Below are positions 35,971-44,919 of a DNA stretch of 64,000 nucleotides, in pieces. Each line of letters begins with the position of its first letter. The stretch's first letter is position 1. The DNA is taken from contig JBEIDF010000003.1 of assembly GCA_040383605.1 (NCBI GenBank), forward strand, positions 1 to 64,000, read 5' to 3'. The notes below the pieces were generated by a model. That model saw only the letters and a list, made by a program, of their open reading frames with translations. It searched no databases and had not been told where the DNA came from. The position numbers and the translations under genes are program-made. The stretch comes from M3007 sp040383605 (GTDB taxonomy: Bacteria > Bacteroidota > Bacteroidia > Chitinophagales > Saprospiraceae).

Positions 35971-38526
35971 CTACCCCACTTCCCGCTCCTCCTTCTCTTC
36001 CGCCGGCACAAAATAAGCGATCACCAAGCCGTCTTTCGCTTCGTTCAGCGTAGCTTGCAGGTGGGAATCTTCCGCCGGGCTTTCGTTGAGGATAAATTCC
36101 GCCAGGGGATCTTCGATGTACTTTTGGATTGCGCGGTGGAGCGGCCGGGCGCCGAACTGCGGATCATAGCCTTTTTCAGCCACAAATTCCTTGGCTTCGT
36201 CGCTCAGCGTGAGCATTAGTTTCATCGTTTGCAGGCGATTCATCAGCCCATTGAGCGCATTGTCAATAATTCGGAAGATTTCCTCTTTGCCGAGGGAGTT
36301 GAAGATGACCACATCGTCTATGCGGTTGAGGAATTCCGGCGAGAACGTGCGTTTTAGCGCCGATTGAATGACGCCCTTGCTGTGCTCCTCGGCGGCTTCC
36401 AGGCGAGCCTGGGTGGCGAAACCGACGCCCTGACCGAAATCTTTGAGTTGGCGTACCCCGATATTCGAGGTCATGATGATGAGCGTATTTTTAAAGTCCA
36501 CCTTTCGGCCCAGTCCGTCGGTGAGTTGACCGTCATCCAGCACCTGCAGGAGGATATTATACACATCCGGGTGGGCTTTTTCGATTTCGTCGAGTAGCAC
36601 CACGGAGTAAGGTTTGCGGCGAACGCGTTCGGTGAGTTGGCCGCCTTCTTCATAGCCGACATAGCCGGGGGGCGCGCCGATGAGGCGGCTTACGGAGAAT
36701 TTTTCCATATATTCGCTCATATCAATACGGATGAGCGCTTCTTCCGTATCAAACAGGTAGCGCGCGAGCGCGCGGGCGAGTTCAGTCTTGCCGACGCCGG
36801 TGGGGCCGAGGAAGATGAACGAGCCGATTGGTTTTTTCGGATCTTTCAGGCCTACCCGGTTGCGTTGGATGGCCTTGGCAATTTTGGCGATGGCGTCGTC
36901 TTGGCCAATGACCATTTTACGGATATCATCCGACATGCTGACCAGTTTCTTGCTTTCGCTTTTCGCCACCTTGCGCACGGGGATGCCGGTCATCATTGCC
37001 ACGACCTCTGCGATATCGTCTTCTTCGACGGGGAACCGCTTCGTTTTGCTTTCCTCTTCCCATTCCACCTTGGCAAATTCCAGTTGGCGGGAGAGTTTGC
37101 TCTCCTGGTCGCGCAGGTTCGCCGCTTCTTCGTACTGCTGATTTTTCACAGCGGAGTTTTTATCTTCTTTGAGTTGCTCGATGCGTTTTTCGAGTTCTTC
37201 GATATGTTGGGGCACCACGATATTTTTGAGGTGCACGCGCGCGCCGACTTCATCGAGCACGTCAATCGCCTTATCGGGCAGGAATCGGTCGGTAATATAC
37301 CGGTCGCTGAGCCGCACACAGGCTTTGATGGCGGCCTCCGAGTAGTTTACGTTGTGAAACTCCTCGTACCGGGGCTGGATATTTTTCAGGATATGGATCG
37401 TTTCTTCCTGCGAAGGTGGCTCCACCATCACCTTTTGGAAGCGGCGGTCGAGCGCGCCGTCCTTTTCAATATACTGGCGGTACTCGTCGAGTGTAGAGGC
37501 GCCGATGCACTGGAGTTCGCCGCGGGCGAGTGCGGGTTTAAAAATATTGGAGGCGTCGAGCGAGCCGGTGGCGCCGCCGGCGCCCACCATGGTGTGGATT
37601 TCGTCAATGAAAAGGATGACATCCCGGCTTTTTTCCAATTCATTCATGATCGCCTTGATGCGTTCTTCGAATTGGCCGCGATACTTTGTGCCTGCCACGA
37701 GTGCTGCCAGGTCGAGCATCACGATGCGTTTATTAAACAGCGTGCGGCTGACCTTCCGCTGCATGATTCGGAGAGCGAGACCCTCGACGATGGCCGTTTT
37801 GCCGACACCGGGTTCGCCGATCAGGATGGGATTATTCTTTTTGCGGCGGCTGAGGATTTGGCTGACCCGTTCGATTTCAGTTTCTCGTCCGATAATCGGG
37901 TCAAGTTTGCCTTCTTCGGCGAGTTTGGTGATATCCCGGCCAAAATTATCCAGTACCGGCGTTCGACTTTTTGCCTGGCTTTTTTGGGCTGCGCGGAACC
38001 CGCGATCGTCCTCCTCTTCGTAGTCGCCGCTTTCGCCGGGCGCTTGGTTGTACAGGTTGGGGTGAGACAAATCCTGCTCAGAGCGGACGTACTCCAGTTC
38101 TTTTTTGAAAGTTTCGTAATCCACGTCGTATTCGTTTAAGAGTTTGGTTGCCAGGGTATCGCCGTGTTTAAGGAGCGAGAGCATGAGGTGCTCGGGGAAA
38201 ATTTCCTCACTTTTCAGGAGTTTGGCCTCCAGGAAAGTGACCTTTAGTACGCGTTGTACCTGGGTGGTGACCTGAAATTCCCCGACGAACAGATTTTCGG
38301 CGGGCGGGTACACGCTTTGTTTCGGAATGTTCCGCTCCAGGCGCTTTTTCAGTTCATTGACGTCCACCAGCAGGGCGTCCAGCACCCGTACCGGCAGGCT
38401 GTCCCGTTCTGCGATGATTCCCAGCAGGAGATGTTCGGTGCCAATATAATCGTGTCCGAGCCGGCGCGCTTCCTGACCGCTCTGGTGGATGATTTGCTTG
38501 ACAACGGGAGAGAATTTCTTGTTCAT
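35971..38526 (-). CDS. clpC: ClpC-type AAA+ chaperone subunit of the Clp protease
   Basis: 851 residues. An N-terminal Clp repeat domain (~1-150, GTEHLLLGI twice in diverged form) precedes two AAA+ modules with Walker A motifs GEPGVGKT (~240) and GPTGVGKT (~573), Walker B VILFIDEIHT and VVLLDEIEKAHPD. A UVR-type motif in the middle region (AVKNQQYEEAANLRDQE, ~465) marks ClpC rather than ClpA or ClpB. It unfolds proteins and feeds them to ClpP; adaptor and arginine-phosphate recognition are known for other ClpCs. It is a single-gene unit by appearance, with a 417-bp gap upstream. Confidence 0.96.
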   Translation of the reverse strand: MNKKFSPVVKQIIHQSGQEARRLGHDYIGTEHLLLGIIAERDSLPVRVLDALLVDVNELKKRLERNIPKQSVYPPAENLFVGEFQVTTQVQRVLKVTFLEAKLLKSEEIFPEHLMLSLLKHGDTLATKLLNEYDVDYETFKKELEYVRSEQDLSHPNLYNQAPGESGDYEEEDDRGFRAAQKSQAKSRTPVLDNFGRDITKLAEEGKLDPIIGRETEIERVSQILSRRKKNNPILIGEPGVGKTAIVEGLALRIMQRKVSRTLFNKRIVMLDLAALVAGTKYRGQFEERIKAIMNELEKSRDVILFIDEIHTMVGAGGATGSLDASNIFKPALARGELQCIGASTLDEYRQYIEKDGALDRRFQKVMVEPPSQEETIHILKNIQPRYEEFHNVNYSEAAIKACVRLSDRYITDRFLPDKAIDVLDEVGARVHLKNIVVPQHIEELEKRIEQLKEDKNSAVKNQQYEEAANLRDQESKLSRQLEFAKVEWEEESKTKRFPVEEDDIAEVVAMMTGIPVRKVAKSESKKLVSMSDDIRKMVIGQDDAIAKIAKAIQRNRVGLKDPKKPIGSFIFLGPTGVGKTELARALARYLFDTEEALIRIDMSEYMEKFSVSRLIGAPPGYVGYEEGGQLTERVRRKPYSVVLLDEIEKAHPDVYNILLQVLDDGQLTDGLGRKVDFKNTLIIMTSNIGVRQLKDFGQGVGFATQARLEAAEEHSKGVIQSALKRTFSPEFLNRIDDVVIFNSLGKEEIFRIIDNALNGLMNRLQTMKLMLTLSDEAKEFVAEKGYDPQFGARPLHRAIQKYIEDPLAEFILNESPAEDSHLQATLNEAKDGLVIAYFVPAEEKEEREVG

Positions 38527-38864
38527 GAATGCAAAAAATGACGCCGGTTAAGACGATTTTTTCTAAGTTACCCTAATAAGGGACAATGTTAGGCTATTTG
38601 TTAGGAAAAAAGCAAGCCTTGTTTGTGAATATTACAGAACATTTAACAAAAAATGCGGTGAGCAGGTTCCAAAATCGGGTAAATGTTTTCCACTTAATCA
38701 GAGAACAAACCCGAAGCGCGGACGCTGGAAGCGCATACCTTCGCGTCGGTGCTTCTCTCCCTTTAAAAATGATGCCGAATTTCATTTCTCTGCCTGTTTG
38801 TCAGCCCTTTGCCCCTCGGAAAAAAGCGCGAATATTAAATTAGTAAAATGCCCGTCTTATCCTT
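38527..38864. other. Gene-free gap between clpC and the STAS gene
   Basis: This divergent 417-bp spacer (to 38943) holds no convincing gene; small open frames here have poor composition. It contains a hairpin-prone block at 38713-38755 (GAAGCGCGGACGC against GCGTCGGTGCTTC with three mismatches) and, further right, the promoter box listed separately. Confidence 0.5.
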
Positions 38865-38872
38865 ACTTTTGC
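38865..38872 (+). promoter_or_regulatory. Putative -7 promoter box for the STAS gene
   Basis: TACTTTTG fits TAnnTTTG exactly and is followed by CCCTCC. Transcription would start near 38878, about 66 nt before the STAS ATG. The upstream -33 region is AT-rich without a clear TTG. Confidence 0.45.
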
Positions 38873-38943
38873 CCTCCAAACTCGTCTTGATAACACGGCA
38901 CGCTCTCAACAATAAAGGATAACTTTCTGAAATTTAATGCTTT

Positions 38944-39318
38944 ATGAAATACCGCATTGATAAAACCGAGGTGTACGCCACCTTATCCCTGGAAGAAGAA
39001 AATCTCAATTCCGTCATCGCGCCGGGTCTTAAAAGCGAATTTATTTTCTTAAACCAAGAAGGGATCCCCAATCTGATCCTGGATATGAGCGGCGTAAAAT
39101 TTGTAGACTCCAGCGGTTTAAGCGCCATTTTGACAGCCCACCGCCTGTGGAAAGACCATGGCTGCTTTGTGTTGGCAGGCCCGTTGAACCCGTTGGTGAC
39201 CAAATTAATCGAAATCAGCCGACTGGATTCGATTCTCATTATTACGCCGACGGTGAGCGAAGCTGTGGACTACGTGATCATGGACGCTATGGAGCGGGAA
39301 TTAAAAAATGGCGAATAA
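38944..39318 (+). CDS. STAS domain protein (anti-sigma antagonist or MlaB-like)
   Basis: 124 residues, a single STAS domain with LDMSGVKFVDSSGLSAIL at 46-62. The DSSG serine is the one phosphorylated in SpoIIAA-type anti-sigma antagonists. The gene sits 110 bp upstream of mlaE-mlaF-mlaD on the same strand, and in E. coli a stand-alone STAS protein, MlaB, binds MlaF in that transporter. E. coli MlaB is shorter (97 residues) and has DTGG instead of DSSG. Both readings fit. No anti-sigma kinase lies nearby in the window, which favours the transporter link slightly. Confidence 0.85.
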   Translation: MKYRIDKTEVYATLSLEEENLNSVIAPGLKSEFIFLNQEGIPNLILDMSGVKFVDSSGLSAILTAHRLWKDHGCFVLAGPLNPLVTKLIEISRLDSILIITPTVSEAVDYVIMDAMERELKNGE

Positions 39319-39364
39319 ATGAATGCGCCACGCGTCGGATACATGATTATTTTCACGGCACGCC

Positions 39365-39378
39365 CTGACGCGCGTCAG
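39365..39378. promoter_or_regulatory. 14-bp perfect palindrome upstream of mlaE
   Basis: CTGACGCGCGTCAG is its own reverse complement. It lies in the 110-bp gap between the STAS gene and mlaE, 51 bp before the ATG. It could be an operator for a dimeric regulator or a small hairpin; no T-run follows. Confidence 0.35.
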
Positions 39379-39428
39379 TTTACCGTTCGCGCCAACAGGC
39401 GCATCTTTACCCAAAGAAAACTTTGCTT

Positions 39429-40199
39429 ATGAATATTTCTCCCGCTGCCCGCGCCTTCTTGCATGAAGCCGGCGATATCTTCCGATTCACGGTGCGCTTT
39501 TTTCGCGAGGTTTTTCGTCCGCGGTATGAAGTACAAGCGTTTATCCATCAATGTTATATTATTGGAAATAAGTCGCTGCCGTTGGTCGGGCTGACCGGGT
39601 TTATTATGGGCTTGGTGCTGACGATGCAATTGCGGCCCAATATGGTTCGGTACGGCGCCGAGTCCCAGTTGCCCGCCATGATTGGAATTGCGGTGGTGCG
39701 GGAAGTCGGCCCGGTGATTACCGCGCTGATTTTTGCGGGCAAAATTGGCTCTAGTATCGGCGCGGAATTAGGCTCCATGAAAGTCACGGAACAAATTGAC
39801 GCCATGGAGGTATCCGGCACCAATCCGTTTAAGTACCTCGTCGTCACCCGCACCCTCGCCGCAACTCTCATGCTGCCAATATTGGTAATCCTGTCTGATT
39901 CCGTCTCGCTTTTCGGATCCTACCTTGGCATAAACATCTACACCCATAATAGTTTTCAACTGTACATCACCCAGGTGATGGATAGTTTGGCTTTTTACGA
40001 TGTGTTCCCGGCTTTTATCAAAACGTTTTTCTTTGGTTTTGCCGTCGGAATTGTCGGATGCTACAAAGGATACCATGCAGAGAAAGGTACCGAGGGCGTT
40101 GGGCGCGCAGCAAACTCCGCCGTGGTGGTGGCCTCGCTGCTGGTGTTCATCCTCGACCTGCTGGTCGTGCAGATCACTGATATATTAAACTATAACTAA
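39429..40199 (+). CDS. mlaE: MlaE-type ABC transporter permease
   Basis: 256 residues from the ATG at 39429 (a TTG 6 bp upstream is rejected). Five to six membrane segments with the MlaE family signature GSSIGAELGSMKVTEQIDAMEVSGTNP, the conserved loop contacting the ATPase. With MlaF and the MCE protein MlaD it forms the inner-membrane complex that moves phospholipids between inner and outer membranes, keeping the outer leaflet asymmetric. Gaps of 21 and 3 bp to the next genes indicate one operon. Direction of transport is not decided by sequence. Confidence 0.95.
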   Translation: MNISPAARAFLHEAGDIFRFTVRFFREVFRPRYEVQAFIHQCYIIGNKSLPLVGLTGFIMGLVLTMQLRPNMVRYGAESQLPAMIGIAVVREVGPVITALIFAGKIGSSIGAELGSMKVTEQIDAMEVSGTNPFKYLVVTRTLAATLMLPILVILSDSVSLFGSYLGINIYTHNSFQLYITQVMDSLAFYDVFPAFIKTFFFGFAVGIVGCYKGYHAEKGTEGVGRAANSAVVVASLLVFILDLLVVQITDILNYN

Positions 40200-40220
40200 G
40201 AAACCTTTCACGCAGTCGCC

Positions 40221-41000
40221 ATGAACGGTACGAAATCCATGCACCGACCCGGAGCGGAAGAAGGGGGCCATCAAGGCCCGGTCGTGCGGATCGAAAACCT
40301 GCACAAATCGTTCGGCAACAACCAGGTATTGGTAGATTTCAACCTGGAAGTCGCAAAGGGCGAAAATTTAGTGGTGCTCGGGCGCTCAGGTTCCGGAAAA
40401 TCCGTCCTCATTAAATGCATCATCGGATTGCTCGAACCGGATCAGGGCTTGGTCGAGGTTTTAGGCCAAGACGTAACGGCGCTTGATCACGAGGAACTTG
40501 ACCAACTCCGGGTGCGGATTGGATTTCTGTTTCAAAGCAATGCGCTGTACGACTCGATGACGGTCCGCGAAAATTTGGAGTTCCCACTCCGCCGCAGGTG
40601 GTTCAAACTTGAGCAGGAGGAAGTAAACGCCATGGTACATGAAGCGCTCGACAGCGTCGGACTGGCCAGAACGGTGGACATGATGCCGGCGGAATTGTCG
40701 GGCGGTATGCGCAAACGCATCGCGCTGGCTCGAACGCTGATTCTCAAACCGGAGATTATTCTATACGACGAACCAACCACCGGGCTCGATCCGATCACAA
40801 GCCGGGAGATTATTGACCTGATGAACGAAATCCATGTAAAACTCGGCACCGCCTCTATGATCATCACCCACGACCTCAAGTGCATGGAGCTGACAGCCGA
40901 CCGGGTAATTGTGCTGGTGGATGGCAGATGCTATGCAACGGGTACTTACCAGGATATTTATCAATCTAAGGATCCGAAGGTTAAAAAATTTTTTGACTAA
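40221..41000 (+). CDS. mlaF: MlaF-type ABC transporter ATP-binding protein
   Basis: 259 residues. Walker A GRSGSGKSVLIK, signature LSGGMRKRIALART, Walker B IILYDEPTTGLDP and the switch His in MIITHD are all intact. LSGGMRKR with an arginine is usual for the MlaF/Ttg2A group. It powers the MlaE permease. It is the middle gene of the mla operon, 3 bp before mlaD. A ~20-residue N-terminal extension (GTKSMHRPGAEEGG) precedes the core. Confidence 0.96.
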   Translation: MNGTKSMHRPGAEEGGHQGPVVRIENLHKSFGNNQVLVDFNLEVAKGENLVVLGRSGSGKSVLIKCIIGLLEPDQGLVEVLGQDVTALDHEELDQLRVRIGFLFQSNALYDSMTVRENLEFPLRRRWFKLEQEEVNAMVHEALDSVGLARTVDMMPAELSGGMRKRIALARTLILKPEIILYDEPTTGLDPITSREIIDLMNEIHVKLGTASMIITHDLKCMELTADRVIVLVDGRCYATGTYQDIYQSKDPKVKKFFD

Positions 41001-41003
41001 GCC

Positions 41004-41993
41004 ATGAGTAAACACACCATAGATAACGTCAGGTTGGGCCTCTTCGTGCTGGCCGGAACCGTCCTGCTGATTTTGGGGCTATACGTGATCGGGAAAGACT
41101 ATGCGTTGTTTGAAACAACTTTCCCCATCAAAGCACGCTTTGAAAATGTGGGCGGACTGGTTGCCGGACACAATGTTCGCTTCGCCGGCATCACGGTTGG
41201 CACGGTCAAAAGCGTGGAAATCCTGAACGATACAACGATTGAAGTCGTGATGCATATAAAAGAGGAAATGCGCCAAGTGATTCGGAAAAACTCGATCGCC
41301 TCGCTCGGTACAGACGGCATCGTGGGGAACAAAATCATTATCCTGGAACCGGTCAAGGAGCCGGCGCCTTTTATCGAGGCTGGCGATATCATGCGCTCAA
41401 AGGAGGAAATCAAGATGTCGGAAATCATGGAGACGCTGCGGCGCACCAATGAAAATGTGGCGCTAATCTCTGAGTCGCTGGTTCAAACCGTGCAACGCAT
41501 CAATTCCAGCGCGCAATTGGCCGTTTTACTCGACGACACCTCCCTGTCCGATAACCTCCGCGCCGCGCTCATCAACCTCCGCACCGCCACCCGCGAGGCC
41601 TCCACGATGATGCAGGATTTACACCACACGCTCGGAGGCATCGAACGCGGCGAAGGCACCGTCGGCGTCCTGTTGAAAGACACCTCCCTGGCGCACCAAC
41701 TCGATCAGGCCGTCCGACAAATCCAAACCGCCGCAAGCGAAGCCGATCAACTCGCCAATGATCTGAGCCGCCTCAGCAACCGGGTGGAAAACGATTTTCA
41801 GCAGGGCAGCGGCCCCGTCCAATCCCTCCTTCGAGATAGCGCCATGACCGCCGAAATCCAGTCCACCCTCCGAAACGTGGAAAAAGGAACCGCCGCTTTT
41901 CACGAAAATATGGAGGCGCTGAAGCACAACTTCCTTTTAAGGCGATATTTCAAAAAACAGGCGAAACAAAAGAATCCAACGCAACAGAATTAA
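41004..41993 (+). CDS. mlaD: MlaD-family MCE protein
   Basis: 329 residues. One N-terminal membrane helix (~10-30, LGLFVLAGTVLLILGLYVIG), then an MCE domain (~38-118: ARFENVGGLVAGHNVRFAGITVGTV ... GTDGIVGNKIIIL). The remaining ~200 residues are alpha-helical and probably coiled coil (ETLRRTNENVALISESLVQTV). MCE proteins form hexameric rings or tubes that carry lipids across the periplasm; a long helical tail suggests a tube-like extension like PqiB/LetB needles rather than the short E. coli MlaD. Last gene of the operon. Confidence 0.92.
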   Translation: MSKHTIDNVRLGLFVLAGTVLLILGLYVIGKDYALFETTFPIKARFENVGGLVAGHNVRFAGITVGTVKSVEILNDTTIEVVMHIKEEMRQVIRKNSIASLGTDGIVGNKIIILEPVKEPAPFIEAGDIMRSKEEIKMSEIMETLRRTNENVALISESLVQTVQRINSSAQLAVLLDDTSLSDNLRAALINLRTATREASTMMQDLHHTLGGIERGEGTVGVLLKDTSLAHQLDQAVRQIQTAASEADQLANDLSRLSNRVENDFQQGSGPVQSLLRDSAMTAEIQSTLRNVEKGTAAFHENMEALKHNFLLRRYFKKQAKQKNPTQQN

Positions 41994-42096
41994 TCGCCGG
42001 GGAGATGCCAAATTTACCCTACCTTCGCACCTCGAGAGCATGCCTATGATTTTCTAGCCGAGTTAAAATCCCGGATCTATTCTTATTGCACACGAT

Positions 42097-42795
42097 ATGA
42101 CAGAAGTTGAAAAGCGCCTCAGCGCATGCCTGTTCGACCTCGATGGCGTGATCGTGGACACTTTTGGTTATCATTTTCAGGCCTGGCAGCGCATGTCCCG
42201 GCAACTCGGTTTCGAACTTACCCGCGAAATGCACGACGACCTGGCGGGGCTCAGCCGTATGGCCTGCCTGGAAAAAATTCTCGAACGAGGTAACATCTAT
42301 ATATCTGACGCAGAAAAACTGTACTGGGCTGATATCAAAAACCGCTGGTACCAGGAACTGATCGCAGAGATGCGCCCGGAAGAAACACTGCCGGGCGTCC
42401 GGGAATTTCTTCGAACTTTGCGACAGGAAAATATCCGCACAGCGATCATTTCTTCTTCGCAAAATGCAACTACCGTGTTGCGCTCCACACAAATCGAGTC
42501 TTATTTCGACAAAGTAATAGACGGCAAACTGATCAAAAAAGCAAAGCCGCACCCGGAACGATACTTGCTCGCCGCCGAAACCCTTCGATTAACGCCGGCC
42601 GATTGCCTCGTTTTTGAAGATACGCTTTCCGGTATTTTTGCAGCCAAAGCTGGCGGCTTCAAAGTCGTCGGCGTCGGCGCCAATCCCGCGCTGGCCGCCG
42701 CCGATCACGTGCTCCCGGGCTTCGAACATCTCCATTTTTCTGAACTGGCTGCCTGGTTCGCGCGCCACGCGGCGCGACAGGTATCCGCTTCCTGA
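42097..42795 (+). CDS. pgmB: Beta-phosphoglucomutase (HAD superfamily)
   Basis: 232 residues. The HAD motif I CLFDLDGVIVDT has nucleophile Asp14 and acid/base Asp16. The cap region FELTREMHDDLAGLSRMACLEKIL matches the beta-PGM cap, which carries the substrate specificity loop. Motif II is IISSSQNA, Lys of motif III is in KKAKPHPE, and motif IV is VFEDTLSGI. It converts beta-glucose 1-phosphate to glucose 6-phosphate in maltose or trehalose breakdown by phosphorolysis. The nearby GH13 amylase supports a glucan or maltose role. No maltose phosphorylase gene is in the window. Confidence 0.9.
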   Translation: MTEVEKRLSACLFDLDGVIVDTFGYHFQAWQRMSRQLGFELTREMHDDLAGLSRMACLEKILERGNIYISDAEKLYWADIKNRWYQELIAEMRPEETLPGVREFLRTLRQENIRTAIISSSQNATTVLRSTQIESYFDKVIDGKLIKKAKPHPERYLLAAETLRLTPADCLVFEDTLSGIFAAKAGGFKVVGVGANPALAAADHVLPGFEHLHFSELAAWFARHAARQVSAS

Positions 42796-42804
42796 TTTTA
42801 TTTT

Positions 42805-43341
42805 ATGACCTTATCACGCTTTATCCTCCTGGCGGCTGTCGCCTTATCCGCAATCGCTTCCTGCAAATCGCCCAAATCAAACGAAAGTACCGCCGCCGCG
42901 CCCACCACCGCACACAGCGATGCGCCGCCAACCGCAGGAACCGGCAAGACGCCGCCTTTGGTGAATGTACCCGTGGATGAAATCAAACCACCCTCCGCAA
43001 GCCGGGTCGCTTTCCTGACCACCGGCTGGTGGAATTTCAATATGGCCCTGCATCCCGGCGACTCGCTGATCCATCTCAATTACCAGCACAAATGGTTGAA
43101 ATTTAAAGAAAATCAGGTTTTTGACGTGCTGATCAAAGGCCAGGTCGTGGACACCGGCCGCTGGAATTTTGACGACCAAAGCAATGTCATTTACCTCTCC
43201 TGCAAAGACCCCTACATCAACAATACCTGGACGGTCATGGAAAAAGGATTCGTAATGATCTGGATCGGCAATACCGCGATTAATACCACGGGTACGCAAA
43301 TCCGGGTTGCCAATCTGCGAACGCCGCCGCCTGCAAACTAG
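42805..43341 (+). CDS. Uncharacterised lipoprotein
   Basis: 178 residues. A lipobox LSAIASC (Cys20) follows a clear signal peptide. A Ser/Thr/Ala/Pro-rich linker (~25-60) precedes a ~110-residue beta-rich domain (FLTTGWWNFNMALHPGDSL ... DTGRWNFDDQSNVIYLSC ... IWIGNTAIN). I do not recognise a family; the W/N-rich repeats recall lipocalin-like small domains that report weight of evidence only. It lies 9 bp after pgmB and 90 bp before the amylase lipoprotein, so it may be co-transcribed with both. Confidence 0.7.
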   Translation: MTLSRFILLAAVALSAIASCKSPKSNESTAAAPTTAHSDAPPTAGTGKTPPLVNVPVDEIKPPSASRVAFLTTGWWNFNMALHPGDSLIHLNYQHKWLKFKENQVFDVLIKGQVVDTGRWNFDDQSNVIYLSCKDPYINNTWTVMEKGFVMIWIGNTAINTTGTQIRVANLRTPPPAN

Positions 43342-43431
43342 GGTCGTACAGAAAATTTTCTTTAAGAATGAAATATGGCGCATTTTTTGCCAACTGCAGA
43401 ATATCCTCGCCATGCGCTAAGTAATCAATAT

Positions 43432-44844
43432 ATGGAACTACGCTGCTTGTTAACTCCCGGCATCTGCCTGCCGCTTTTTTTCAGTTTTATGATGGCCTGT
43501 ACAACGCCCGGCGACAAAGCCCCCGCCGCAAAAAGCCTGCTGAAAGAACCGCCGCCAACGCCGGACTGGGCAACTAACGGCGTGCTCTACGAATGTAATG
43601 TCCGGCAATTCTCAGAGGCAGGCAATCTACGCGCCGTAACCGACGCACTGCCAAGGATTAAGGATCTCGGCGTAGATATTCTTTGGCTGATGCCTATCCA
43701 TCCCATCGGCGTGAAAAACCGAAAAGGCACGCTCGGAAGCCCCTACTCCGTTCGTGACTACTACGCAATCAACCCCGATTACGGGAACCTCGAGGACATG
43801 AAAAACCTGGTGTCAACCGCACATACGCTGGGATTAAAAGTCATTATGGACTGGGTGCCCAACCACACAGCCTGGGACGCGGTGTGGATGAAAAAACACC
43901 CGGAATATTATACGCGCTACAAAGGTGCGTTCACAGTTCCCCTGAACGAACGCGGCGAACCGATTGCCGATTGGAGCGATATAGTTGATTTGGACTACAA
44001 TAACCCCGCGCTGCGCAAGGCGATGATCGAGGCCATGCAATACTGGATCAACACCTGCGATATTGACGGCTATCGGGTGGATATGTCGGGCCTAGTCCCC
44101 AACGATTTCTGGCTGGAACTCCGCCCGGCACTGGACAGCATCAAACCGGTATTCCTGCTGTCGGAATGGCAAGACGAACCCAATCATTTCCTCAGCGCCT
44201 TTCAGGCAAATTACGGTTGGAAATGGAAGGACGTCACCAAAAATATCTGGGCAGGAAAAAGCAGCGCGTCCGCATTGGATACGCTGCTGGCAGAATTGGA
44301 TAGTTTTTACCCGACAGGATACTATCAGTTGTATTTCACGCAAAACCACGACGAAAATACCTGGGCCGGCACAGATGCCGATTTGTACGGCATGTCCGCC
44401 GACGCCTTCGCCGTGCTGGCCTTCACCTGGCAGGGCATCCCAATGATCTACAACGGACAAGAAGACCACCTCGTGCAACAATTGGGCTTCTTTAACCACA
44501 CGCCGATCCGTTGGAAAAATTACGCGCGAACCAGTTTTTTCCAGACACTCTCCGCGCTCAGACACCGAAACCAAGCGCTCTGGAGCGGAAATGCCGGCGG
44601 TAAATTGGAAAAAATCAGCACCGGAAAAGATGAACAGGTGTATGCTTTTATCCGGGAAAAGGCAGGCGAGCGGGTACTTGTCGTCTTGAATCTCAGCAAC
44701 GAACTTCAAAATTTTTCCCTGGAGGTGCCCGACAAACACCTCGGGCCCTACGCCGATGTATTCGGACAAAGCACCGTGCAGGTCGGCTCCACGATGCACC
44801 TGTCGCTGAAGCCCTGGGCCTATTTAATTCTATCTAATAAGTAA
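43432..44844 (+). CDS. GH13 alpha-amylase family lipoprotein
   Basis: 470 residues from the ATG at 43432, chosen because it starts a signal peptide with lipobox FMMAC (Cys23); an upstream start at 43375 would bury the signal. The (beta/alpha)8 barrel has DWVPNHTAWD, nucleophile Asp217 in DGYRVDM, acid/base Glu245 in LLSEWQDEP, and Asp307 in TQNHDEN, so it should be active. A C-terminal beta domain (~385-470) follows. Members cut or transfer alpha-1,4-glucans; exact specificity is open. Being lipid-anchored it acts in the envelope, while the neighbouring beta-phosphoglucomutase handles the sugar phosphate in the cytosol. Confidence 0.93.
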   Translation: MELRCLLTPGICLPLFFSFMMACTTPGDKAPAAKSLLKEPPPTPDWATNGVLYECNVRQFSEAGNLRAVTDALPRIKDLGVDILWLMPIHPIGVKNRKGTLGSPYSVRDYYAINPDYGNLEDMKNLVSTAHTLGLKVIMDWVPNHTAWDAVWMKKHPEYYTRYKGAFTVPLNERGEPIADWSDIVDLDYNNPALRKAMIEAMQYWINTCDIDGYRVDMSGLVPNDFWLELRPALDSIKPVFLLSEWQDEPNHFLSAFQANYGWKWKDVTKNIWAGKSSASALDTLLAELDSFYPTGYYQLYFTQNHDENTWAGTDADLYGMSADAFAVLAFTWQGIPMIYNGQEDHLVQQLGFFNHTPIRWKNYARTSFFQTLSALRHRNQALWSGNAGGKLEKISTGKDEQVYAFIREKAGERVLVVLNLSNELQNFSLEVPDKHLGPYADVFGQSTVQVGSTMHLSLKPWAYLILSNK

Positions 44845-44919
44845 CCGGCTCGCCATCTGCATATTATGCGCCTGCCCTACATACTGCCTGCAAAAATCTG
44901 TTTCTAATCTACTCTTGTC

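Noticed and set aside
36637..38139. 500-codon plus-strand open frame opposite clpC
   Set aside because: It is the exact complement of a strongly conserved ClpC gene in GC-biased codons; composition is Phe/Ala/His-rich without any domain or signal pattern.
38586..38843. 85-codon open frame in the clpC/STAS gap
   Set aside because: No family pattern, no sensible spacing to the promoter box, composition unlike neighbours.
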